A stretch of 60,481 nucleotides of DNA from assembly GCA_017965445.1 (NCBI GenBank), contig JAGCPZ010000016.1:1-60481 (forward strand). The letters are read 5' to 3'. Positions 39,601 through 46,288 of this stretch are shown here, piece by piece (position 1 is the stretch's first letter; every line of letters starts with the position of its first letter). The notes beneath the pieces were generated by a model, which was given only the letters and a program-made list of their open reading frames with translations, ran no database searches and was not told where the DNA came from. A program made the translations under genes and the position numbers. This stretch comes from Fibrobacter sp. Its GTDB lineage: Bacteria; Fibrobacterota; Fibrobacteria; Fibrobacterales; Fibrobacteraceae.

Positions 39601-39807
39601 AGAAACATCGGTGAAAACGTTTTAGAAAATAATGCCGCTCTTGATGCCTATTTCAGTAAATACCGCATCAACCCGCAAGACCGCGAATACGATGTCATTT
39701 ACGTGAATGGCGATAATAACCTCGAAAACCTCAAGACGGATTCTGAATCCTGGAAAGTCCAACTCATCGAAACGGAATTCAATAACCGCATGTTCGAGGA
39801 AAACTAG
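36616..39807 (+). CDS. Type III Mod-like DNA adenine methyltransferase
   Basis: 1063 residues from the ATG at 36616 (AGGAAAG upstream). Motif order is that of beta-class enzymes: catalytic DPPYN at 496-500, then AdoMet motif FAGSGTTGH at 791-799, with a target-recognition stretch of about 290 residues between. The N-terminal 490 residues are unusually long for Mod. It would methylate adenine in a specific sequence to mark self DNA. Codon use changes inside the gene: about 37960-39140 is rich in ATA, TTA and AGA codons, while both ends use CGC and CTC more. Followed by Res after 2 bp. Confidence 0.88.
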   Translation: MNEQASERLNRFVDLLKGIFELDKSDLDFGIYRIMNIRKNEIEKFLNEDLPKKVEETLAPFAGRGKDALLAKKAEIEQKALDLGIEISASPKLAEEYEAVKRELASGTDLSALETDVYSALYSFFNRYYDDGDFISKRRYKEGVYAIPYEGEEVKLYWANQDQYYIKTSENFKDYVFNADGWTVHFNLVDATTEQNNNKETDDSKRTFMLFNENEENYPGVKTFECDSDKKELIVRFVFDIPADKKKKYEEENYTRICDYIVKDQKELINVLLSNVSADKKNPLTLIQKHLKGYIAKNTFDYFIHKDLGGFLTRELDFYIKNEVMHLDDLDTSNEVRVETYLAKVKAIKKVGKIIIDFLAQIENFQKKLWLKKKFVVETNWCITLDKIDESFYEEIRNNKEQIQEWIEMYAIDEIVNDVEHQEPWTNPPSVEFLKQNQNLLIDTKNFSENFKEKLIAMVDDLDEVCNGVMFNGDNYHVIDLLQCLYKEKIRCIYIDPPYNADASEILYKNGFKHSSWLCMMNSRLSAAKELMSADGMICLTIDDYEKDNATILLKDVFGNDFFKGTVPIRNNPQGRSTVKGFAINHEYALFSAKSDAVKGVGRLDHSQNQKNRYSEIDENGRAFLWENFRKTGTDSNHEDRPKQFYPIFVRADGSTFRVPNLEWNDATNQWIIRDNAADDEVVLWPVTNTGEEKVWKWGIDRLRENPNQIKVEITNGEMQLYRMNFYNDEGSLPNTWWDNAKYAAGSHGTNLLTAIFGQNRKFLFPKSVYAEMDCIRVCRVNDKDCVFDFFAGSGTTGHAVININREFGGNRKYILVEMGTYFSTVTKPRIQKVAYSSEWKNGKPLNRNTGISQIIKYMKVESYEDALSNISLNKPDSTVSSLFGDEYLINYMLDIESKGSLLNTGAFKSPFEYQMKITEKNESKLHKVDVVETFNYLVGLTVVRQGATKYYSVTNPKTSDYEGAVDLINNPNGDYAFRQIEGTLPDGRRALIIWRNIGENVLENNAALDAYFSKYRINPQDREYDVIYVNGDNNLENLKTDSESWKVQLIETEFNNRMFEEN

Positions 39808-39809
39808 TT

Positions 39810-42800
39810 ATGGCAAAAACACCCAAAAAAGAGCTTTCGTTTGATGAACAATTGGTATTGTTTAAGTTCTTTTTAGATCAATTAGGACTTGCAGATATTT
39901 CTTCACTCAAGCACCTGAATTCTAAGGAATACGAAGGGATTTCTGACGATGGCCATACAAAGTTTCTTCTGGATATCGTCAATCGGGGTGGGATAAAGTT
40001 GTCTAAGGACAAACTTTTCCTTTATGACGAAAATGTCCAGCGTCATACCAAACGTATTGGCGAAAAACGCGGCGGAATAGTATGGAAATATTTCCAGTAT
40101 GTCTCGTTACTGTTTACGGAAATGTACTTGGATGCTTATTTTTCAGACAAGGATTCACTTTGCGAAAAACTTAACAAGTTCCTTGCTGAGCAGAAAGCGG
40201 ACCGAATGCTAGAGTGCAAGGATTTGGACTTTTCGGACTTCTCGGCTGAAAAACTGAATAAACTTGCATTCATGTGCGCAACGGGTAGTGGAAAAACGCT
40301 GTTGATGCATGTTCATGTTTTGCAGTTTGTGCATTATTTTAGAGCTGCAAGGCGCGTAAATTCAAAACTTAATATTAACAAGATTATTGTCTTGACTCCT
40401 AATGAAGGACTTAGCCGTCAGCATTTGGATGAACTTAAACAGTCTTCGATTTCTGCTGCTATTTTTCAGAAAGATGGAGGGACTGCCCCGCAAAGCGAAG
40501 ATGTCTTGATTATAGACATCAATAAACTTGAAGAAGAGGGCAAGGTAAAAACGGTATCTGTCGGTAGTTTTGAATCAAACAATCTTGTCCTTGTCGATGA
40601 AGGTCACCGTGGCCTTGCTGGCGATATTTGGTACGATTTTAGAACAAGGCTGTCGTCGGATGGGTTCTCGTTTGAGTATTCCGCCACATTCAAGCAGGCT
40701 TTAAAGGCGTCTTCTAAAAAGAAAGAAGAACGCCAGTTGATGGAAGATTATGGCAAGTCTATTATCATGGACTATAGCTATAAATATTTCTACAACGATG
40801 GTTATGGTAAAGATTATCGTATTTTCAACCTAAAAACAGATGAACAGGGGAAAGTCCTCAATCCTGAACAGGAGAATCTGTATCTTGCCGGTTGTTTGTT
40901 TTCGTTCTATCAACAGCTAAAAGTATATGACCTAAATCAAAATGATTTGAAGAAATTTTCTATAGAAAAGCCGCTTCTTGTCTTTGTCGGAAACCGTGTT
41001 GTTTCGACAAATTCAAAAGAAGACCTGACGGATATCCAAAAAGTTCTTGAATTTATTGACTCCTTCGTTCGCAATCCTGCTCGTGCTGCAGGGTGGATTT
41101 ACGCAATACTAAATTCAAGCACTGGATTAATGGATAAATACGGAAATGAACTTTTTACTCAAACATTTAATAATCTGAAAGATATCTGGGGGCATTCTAT
41201 TGATCAGGAAAGAATTGAAAAGGAATTGATTCCAGATATCCTCAAATTGATGTTTAATGCGGATTCTGTATCGGACGAACCTCGATTACATCTTGAAAAC
41301 TTGAAGCAGAATCTTGGCGAAATTGGGCTCAAGATTGGCAATTCGGACAAATATTTTGGTGTTATAAATGTTGGTGATGCGGCTGGACTTTGCAATGCGT
41401 GTTCTGTAAAAGGAATGGTTGTTGGCTCGATTGAAATGCCGATGGAGTCCCTTTTCCAAACAATCAAAGAGAAAGAATCTCCGGTAAATGTCCTAATTGG
41501 ATCGCGCAAATTTACCGAAGGCTGGAATAGTTGGCGCGTTTCTACAATGGGACTTATCAATTTTGCCAAAAGTGAAGGCTCGCAAGCTATCCAACTATTT
41601 GGTCGTGGCGTTCGTCTGAAAGGCTATGAAGGGTGCCTAAAGCGTTCTTCTATGGTGAAGGAAAGTAATCCACCCAAGTATATCGGTTGCCTTGAAATGC
41701 TTACGATATTCGGCGTGAAGGCGAATTACATGGATGATTTCCGTAAATATCTGGAACAGGAAGGCGTAAAGCCGAATGATTTGATTATAGAATTCCATAT
41801 GCCTGTTTTGTCGAGATACAACAAGGCCAAAACGAAGAAACTGAAAACAATTCGCCTGCAAAAAGACAAGAATTTCAAGAAACAGGCAAAACGCCTGATT
41901 CTAGATGTTCCGTCGGATGATTTCAAACGCTACTTATTGAGAAATAAGATTGTTGTTGATTGCCGTAGTAAAATCGAAAGCGTAGATTCGTTTGGATCAG
42001 TAGGAAATGTTGATGCTATGGGCTCGGAACATGTCTTGCCCGAAGCTGTTCTGGAATTGCTCAATTATGGGAGAATGTTTGAAGAACTGGAAATGTTCAA
42101 GAACGAAAAGAACTACTTCAACATTTGCCTTGTGGAGTCAAAATTAAAAGATATCCTTGCTGTGCCTGATTGGTATGGGCTTTTGATTCCTCGCAAGCAA
42201 CTTGAACTGGATTCTTTCCGAAAACTAGAAACCATGACAGATTTTGCTGTGATGGTGCTAAAGTCCTATATTGATAAGTTCTTCAAGTTTGAACGGGAAC
42301 GCTGGGAATCGCAGTATCTGGAATATGGTGAATTAGAAATTGACGACAATAATTTCGTTTCCGATTATTCCATTACATATACTGTAGAGAATCCGCAAAA
42401 TCAGGGATACAAGGAACTTGAATCTCTTATCGCTGAATTGAAGGAAAAACTTCCAAAATTTGACGGTATGGATGTCCGTCAGAAATCGCTATACGGCGAC
42501 AAGATGGTCTTCTTTGATTTTAAGAACCACTTGTATGCTCCGCTGATTTATCTAAAGTCTTCTAATCTCGGCATTAAAGTGTCTCCTGTTTGTTTGAATG
42601 ATGGCGAAAAAGACTTTGTCAACATGCTCATTGATTATGCGGAAGCGAAAAAGGACAAATTTGATGACAAATCACTGTTCTTGCTCCGTAATAAAAGCAA
42701 GGTGGGCATGGGCTTTTTTGAAGCCGGCGATTTCTATCCCGATTTTATTCTGTGGATTGATGCACCCAAGTCTCAGTATGTCTCATTTATTGACCCGAAA

Positions 42801-43055
42801 GGCTTGCTGAATATTCCCAAGGAAGATCCAAAAATAGAATTCCATAAGACAATCAAGGATTTGGAAAAACGCCTCACGGTAAGCGCAGGAGATAAACCTG
42901 TTGTCTTAAATTCCTTTATTATGTCTAGCACTAAAGCGGCTGACCTAAAGGAACGCTGGGCTGTAAGCCAAGCAGAATACGAGGCAAAGAACGTCTATAC
43001 GCTAGATAATAGCCAAAGCGTTGAAAAAATGATTGATAAAATATTGGAAGGATGA
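39810..43055 (+). CDS. Type III Res-like helicase-nuclease
   Basis: 1081-residue superfamily 2 helicase fused to a nuclease. Walker A ATGSGKT with K162, Walker B DEGH in LVDEGHRGLAG, motif VI-like QLFGRGVRLKG. The C-terminal PD-(D/E)XK site appears intact: YPDFILW with D978 and FIDPKG with D995 and K997. In type III restriction, Res with Mod cuts unmodified DNA after ATP-driven communication. Start has GAGGAAA at the end of mod. The stop overlaps the region of the next gene's Shine-Dalgarno. Confidence 0.88.
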   Translation: MAKTPKKELSFDEQLVLFKFFLDQLGLADISSLKHLNSKEYEGISDDGHTKFLLDIVNRGGIKLSKDKLFLYDENVQRHTKRIGEKRGGIVWKYFQYVSLLFTEMYLDAYFSDKDSLCEKLNKFLAEQKADRMLECKDLDFSDFSAEKLNKLAFMCATGSGKTLLMHVHVLQFVHYFRAARRVNSKLNINKIIVLTPNEGLSRQHLDELKQSSISAAIFQKDGGTAPQSEDVLIIDINKLEEEGKVKTVSVGSFESNNLVLVDEGHRGLAGDIWYDFRTRLSSDGFSFEYSATFKQALKASSKKKEERQLMEDYGKSIIMDYSYKYFYNDGYGKDYRIFNLKTDEQGKVLNPEQENLYLAGCLFSFYQQLKVYDLNQNDLKKFSIEKPLLVFVGNRVVSTNSKEDLTDIQKVLEFIDSFVRNPARAAGWIYAILNSSTGLMDKYGNELFTQTFNNLKDIWGHSIDQERIEKELIPDILKLMFNADSVSDEPRLHLENLKQNLGEIGLKIGNSDKYFGVINVGDAAGLCNACSVKGMVVGSIEMPMESLFQTIKEKESPVNVLIGSRKFTEGWNSWRVSTMGLINFAKSEGSQAIQLFGRGVRLKGYEGCLKRSSMVKESNPPKYIGCLEMLTIFGVKANYMDDFRKYLEQEGVKPNDLIIEFHMPVLSRYNKAKTKKLKTIRLQKDKNFKKQAKRLILDVPSDDFKRYLLRNKIVVDCRSKIESVDSFGSVGNVDAMGSEHVLPEAVLELLNYGRMFEELEMFKNEKNYFNICLVESKLKDILAVPDWYGLLIPRKQLELDSFRKLETMTDFAVMVLKSYIDKFFKFERERWESQYLEYGELEIDDNNFVSDYSITYTVENPQNQGYKELESLIAELKEKLPKFDGMDVRQKSLYGDKMVFFDFKNHLYAPLIYLKSSNLGIKVSPVCLNDGEKDFVNMLIDYAEAKKDKFDDKSLFLLRNKSKVGMGFFEAGDFYPDFILWIDAPKSQYVSFIDPKGLLNIPKEDPKIEFHKTIKDLEKRLTVSAGDKPVVLNSFIMSSTKAADLKERWAVSQAEYEAKNVYTLDNSQSVEKMIDKILEG

Positions 43056-43059
43056 AGGA

Positions 43060-44037
43060 ATGCCGTCGAAAGATAATATTATTCGGATGTTAAATGAGTA
43101 TCGCTATAAACCAACAGGAATATCGGCAGAAGATCACTATCAAAAATGGCTTAATCAATTTAGTTCTATCGACCATGATGCAATAACTGAAGTCCTAAAT
43201 CACATTCTGTCAATAAATTACTATAGCGAACAAAGATATGGCGATGAAATAAATAAACTTGTTCAATTGATGAATCCTATCGACCCGAAAACAAAAACAG
43301 GATGGGCTGAAACCTGCTTGTTATGTCCTGACACAAAAGGGAAAAGCCAATTAGAAATCAAAGAAAAACTGGAAGCAATTTTGAGTGCGTATGGTATGGA
43401 AACATGCAAGGATCCTTCTAATTGTAAAAGATATCTCTATTTAGATGATTTTTCTTTTACTGGAGAACGTTTATATAATGATATGTGGGATTGCTACACA
43501 AAGAATCTGATAGATAAAACAAAAAAAGTCTATTGCTATTTTTTTGCTGTTCACACAAAAAATATTAGAAATGACTTTCTCAAAAAAAGAATAAAGGCAG
43601 AATTCCAAATAGACGTTGAAATACGTTATAGCCGGATTTTAAAAAATACTTTTTCCGAATCAAAGGAATCAGAAGTTCTTTGGCCAACAATAGATGTTTA
43701 TAATAAATATAATACAGCTAAATTGAATGCCATTTTTCAGTCAAATTTTAGGGGCCCGCTAACAAATACAACGAACTTATTTTGTAATGTTGATATCAGA
43801 ACTAAATGCGAAGAATTGTTTTTTCTGAAGGGATGTCCGTTTAATCGAAGTTACTGGTCACCAATGGGAGGAAAATGCAACCAAGCAGGATATTTGGGTT
43901 TTGGAGCCACAATTTTTTCGTATAGAAATGCATCTAATGCGTTGCCACTTGTATTTTGGTGGGGTGATTATAGCGGACAAAAGGAATGGTATCCCTTAAT
44001 CCGTCGATATGATTATAGTCAACAATCAATACTATAA
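43060..44037 (+). CDS. PRTase-CE-like phosphoribosyltransferase-fold protein
   Basis: 325 residues from the ATG at 43060, with GGAAGG 8 bases upstream in the end of the Res gene. The segment RYLYLDDFSFTGERL matches the hydrophobic strand, two acids and T-G loop that bind PRPP in type I phosphoribosyltransferases. The end, NALPLVFWWGDYSGQKEWYPL, matches the C-terminal block of PRTase-CE-type proteins found as putative effectors in defence loci. Several Cys (CPFNRSYW, GGKCNQAG) are in the last third. AT-rich with ATA/AGA codons. Being last in the restriction operon suggests an effector or abortive function; no substrate is known. Confidence 0.65.
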   Translation: MPSKDNIIRMLNEYRYKPTGISAEDHYQKWLNQFSSIDHDAITEVLNHILSINYYSEQRYGDEINKLVQLMNPIDPKTKTGWAETCLLCPDTKGKSQLEIKEKLEAILSAYGMETCKDPSNCKRYLYLDDFSFTGERLYNDMWDCYTKNLIDKTKKVYCYFFAVHTKNIRNDFLKKRIKAEFQIDVEIRYSRILKNTFSESKESEVLWPTIDVYNKYNTAKLNAIFQSNFRGPLTNTTNLFCNVDIRTKCEELFFLKGCPFNRSYWSPMGGKCNQAGYLGFGATIFSYRNASNALPLVFWWGDYSGQKEWYPLIRRYDYSQQSIL

Positions 44038-44441
44038 AAACTTTTTATTCCAGACGTTTAAATATAACAATGGCATTGACATATTTGAGCTTTATAAGAA
44101 AAACTTGCGCATCACTCTTGCTATGTTAGAAGGCTTGCTGCAAATAATGATAATTTTATTTTTGATTTTATAGAATTGTCATAGATGTCCTGCATATAGA
44201 ATCTTCATGTTAGGGATAGTGACCCCTTGGGGCGGAGACTCGCGGCAGTCTTGTGTTGCGTTTCTTGATAGCGAGGCTCCGTTTTAGGTGGCGGGCGGCG
44301 AGCGGAGCGATGACGACCGTCCCTAAAATATAGCCCGACCCACGCCAGTGGGGAACGCCCGTAAAATGCAAGTTGGTTTGCGCCGTGGTGAAGTAGCAGC
44401 AATATTTTTCTAATTTTTGCCTGTAACGCAAAAAGGTGTTT
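44038..44441. repeat. Gene-free right flank with GC-rich dispersed element
   Basis: Positions 44038-44205 are AT-rich without a gene. Positions 44209-44370 are GC-rich and dense in short palindromes (CCCCTTGGGG near 44222). The block CGACCCACGCC near 44335-44347 is the inverse of GGCGTGGGTCG at about 33560 on the left side of the cassette. It reads like a dispersed REP-type element bordering the island. No coding frame looks real. Confidence 0.5.
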
Positions 44442-45428
44442 ATGCTGAAAAAGTTTTTGTTGATTGCTGCTGTCGTTAGTTTGTTTGGTGCTTGTGGAGA
44501 TTCCGATACGTCGCAGACCGTTGTCGATGATCAAGGAGCCGTTGGTGAAAGCTCTTCGTCAGAAGTGCAGGCGGTGAGTTCGTCTTCGGCAGAAACGCTG
44601 GGCAGTTCCTCGTCGGAAGGACAGCTTCCTTTTGATACTGTCGGCGCCACATTTGAAATTTATGGCTACGAACGTTATGACGAAAACATGCACGAGTATG
44701 GCGAGAATTCAAAGAATGTCGTAATGGTCGAACAGAAAAACTTTTCGTCGTGCTATGTGAAAGAAGTCCCTAACGGGGAAGTGGGTGTCACCTATATGGC
44801 GACGGGTTCCCCGATGGATTGGTTGCTCATTGCCCATGGGGATTCTCTCTTGATGTCGGATGTGCAGAATTGTTCCACGTATGTTTGGGGCGATTGCCGC
44901 AAAGATGAATATGCCTATACGCAAAAGATTTCGGTCGGCGAAGACGTCTTTTATTATGGCGAGTTTGAAAAAAATCTGATGCTGGTCCAGTTGACGGATT
45001 CGACGGTTTCTGTGTGGTATAAAAAGAATCCTAGTTACGTTGTGCCTCAGGCCCAGATAGATACAAATAGGCACAGTGGATGGAAAAAGAGCTTGTTCGA
45101 AAATGATTCGCTGGTGACGTTTGTCGGTGACGATTCCAGTTCGGCTTTTGTCGATACTATTTTCATCGAGAAATACAATGTGAAAATAACTAACGTCCAG
45201 AACACATGGATTTTTGAAAACGAGACCTGTACCACTCTGGGATACAAGGCGGCTCCTGGCATAACGCCGGAAGAATCGTGCATGGCTGCTGGAAAGTATC
45301 GTAACGATGCCATCAAGTGCATCCAGCGCAATATGGGCGTCTCTTCGGATGTCTTCCCGAGGCTTTGCCGCCCTTATGGTGTAGCGAACCAGTATATGGG
45401 TGTCTGGTGCATCTTGGATAGTAATTAG
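44442..45428 (+). CDS. Lipoprotein with serine-rich linker
   Basis: 328 residues. Lipoprotein signal peptide with lipobox LFGAC (Cys about 19), then a low-complexity linker with three SSSS runs (GESSSSE, VSSSSAE, GSSSSEG), a pattern frequent in Fibrobacter lipoproteins. The globular part carries eight or so cysteines and no domain I recognise. Start chosen at 44442 with AAAAAGG before it; a GTG at 44436 is an alternative. Monocistronic by spacing. Confidence 0.78.
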   Translation: MLKKFLLIAAVVSLFGACGDSDTSQTVVDDQGAVGESSSSEVQAVSSSSAETLGSSSSEGQLPFDTVGATFEIYGYERYDENMHEYGENSKNVVMVEQKNFSSCYVKEVPNGEVGVTYMATGSPMDWLLIAHGDSLLMSDVQNCSTYVWGDCRKDEYAYTQKISVGEDVFYYGEFEKNLMLVQLTDSTVSVWYKKNPSYVVPQAQIDTNRHSGWKKSLFENDSLVTFVGDDSSSAFVDTIFIEKYNVKITNVQNTWIFENETCTTLGYKAAPGITPEESCMAAGKYRNDAIKCIQRNMGVSSDVFPRLCRPYGVANQYMGVWCILDSN

Positions 45429-45482
45429 CCTTTTTCGCTGATTTTCCTCATTTTTTTCATATTTTTCCCTAAATCTGGGAAT

Positions 45483-45541
45483 TTAGCCTTGACTAATTAG
45501 CCAAGGCTTATTAAATTTAGCTCCGTCTAATAAAATTAGAC
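45483..45541 (+). promoter_or_regulatory. Feo operon promoter with DtxR-type operators
   Basis: TTAG-CCTTGA-CTAA (45483-45496) matches the DtxR half-site rule TTAG-N6-CTAA, and a second copy TTAG-N6-CTTA follows at 45497-45510; together they form a near-perfect palindrome at 45485-45508. A further repeat, GTCTAAT / ATTAGAC with 3-base loop, is at 45525-45541. A promoter TTGACT (45489) with TAAATT 17 bases on lies over the sites. Confidence 0.65.
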
Positions 45542-45566
45542 AACGTTAACGTTAAAGGATCATCAT

Positions 45567-46001
45567 ATGGAAAACAATCACTTGAAACTCAGCCAGAGTC
45601 TCGAAGACTACCTTGAGATGGTGCACATGCTTCGCCTCGCGAACGGGATTGCCCGTGTCAAGGATATTGCCGCCGCCCTTTCTGTAAAGATGCCTTCTGT
45701 GGCAAAGGCGATTCTCGAACTTAAAAAGCTGGGCCTTGTGACTCAGGAACCCTATAGCGGCGTGGAACTCACCGAAGAAGGGCGTAAGGCGGCTGCCGAT
45801 GTGCTGAACCGCCACATTCTCCTCAAGGGCTTTTTGATTCGTCTGGGAGTTTCCGAAGCGATTGCGGACAAGGACGCTTGCTGCATGGAACATATTCTCT
45901 CTGCTGAAACTCTTTCGACTATCGAAGACTTCATGAAAAAGGGTAATGAAGGCATCGTTGCGAAAAAGGCGAATGCTTTAAAGGCAAAAAAAGGAAAATA
46001 A
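45567..46001 (+). CDS. DtxR/MntR-family metal-dependent repressor
   Basis: 144 residues. The winged HTH covers about 8-65 (VKDIAAALSVKMPSVAKAI), then the metal-binding dimer domain with DACCMEHILSAETL near residue 95. It lacks the C-terminal SH3-like domain of full DtxR, as MntR does. First gene of the feo operon, followed by feoA after 1 bp; the operators upstream suggest autoregulation by Fe(II) or Mn(II). The basic tail ends AKKGK. Confidence 0.9.
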   Translation: MENNHLKLSQSLEDYLEMVHMLRLANGIARVKDIAAALSVKMPSVAKAILELKKLGLVTQEPYSGVELTEEGRKAAADVLNRHILLKGFLIRLGVSEAIADKDACCMEHILSAETLSTIEDFMKKGNEGIVAKKANALKAKKGK

Positions 46002-46002
46002 A

Positions 46003-46287
46003 ATGGGTTGTAATTGTGGTTGTGGCGGAAAGTCGAAAACGAAAGAGTGGAGTACGACTCCGAAGTTTTCGGACTTGAAACGTGGCGACAAGGTGAAAAT
46101 AGTTGGCTACCGTACGGGCGATTCTCAGTACAAGTCCAAGCTTTTGTCGATGGGGCTTGTGCGGGGTGTGGAACTTCGCGTGTTGCAGGTGGCGCCTCTT
46201 GGCGATCCGGTTGAAGTGGCGGTGCTTTCTTACAGGCTTTCGCTTCGCAAGGAAGAAGCAAATGTGCTGATGCTGGAGAGAATTTGA
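46003..46287 (+). CDS. feoA: Ferrous iron transport protein A
   Basis: 94 residues with the SH3-like FeoA core from about 22 (FSDLKRGDKVKIVGY, KLLSMGLVRGVELRVLQVAPLGDP). The N-terminus adds a CNCGCGG motif (3-9), four cysteine-linked residues that could bind metal. It stands between the repressor gene and feoB, both within 2 bp. Confidence 0.92.
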   Translation: MGCNCGCGGKSKTKEWSTTPKFSDLKRGDKVKIVGYRTGDSQYKSKLLSMGLVRGVELRVLQVAPLGDPVEVAVLSYRLSLRKEEANVLMLERI

Positions 46288-46288
46288 T

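Noticed and set aside
33725..44037. Complete DISARM or BREX system
   Set aside because: No DUF1998 (DrmB), PLD (DrmC), PglZ, BrxC or BrxL homologue is present; the methylase and nuclease are type III-like.
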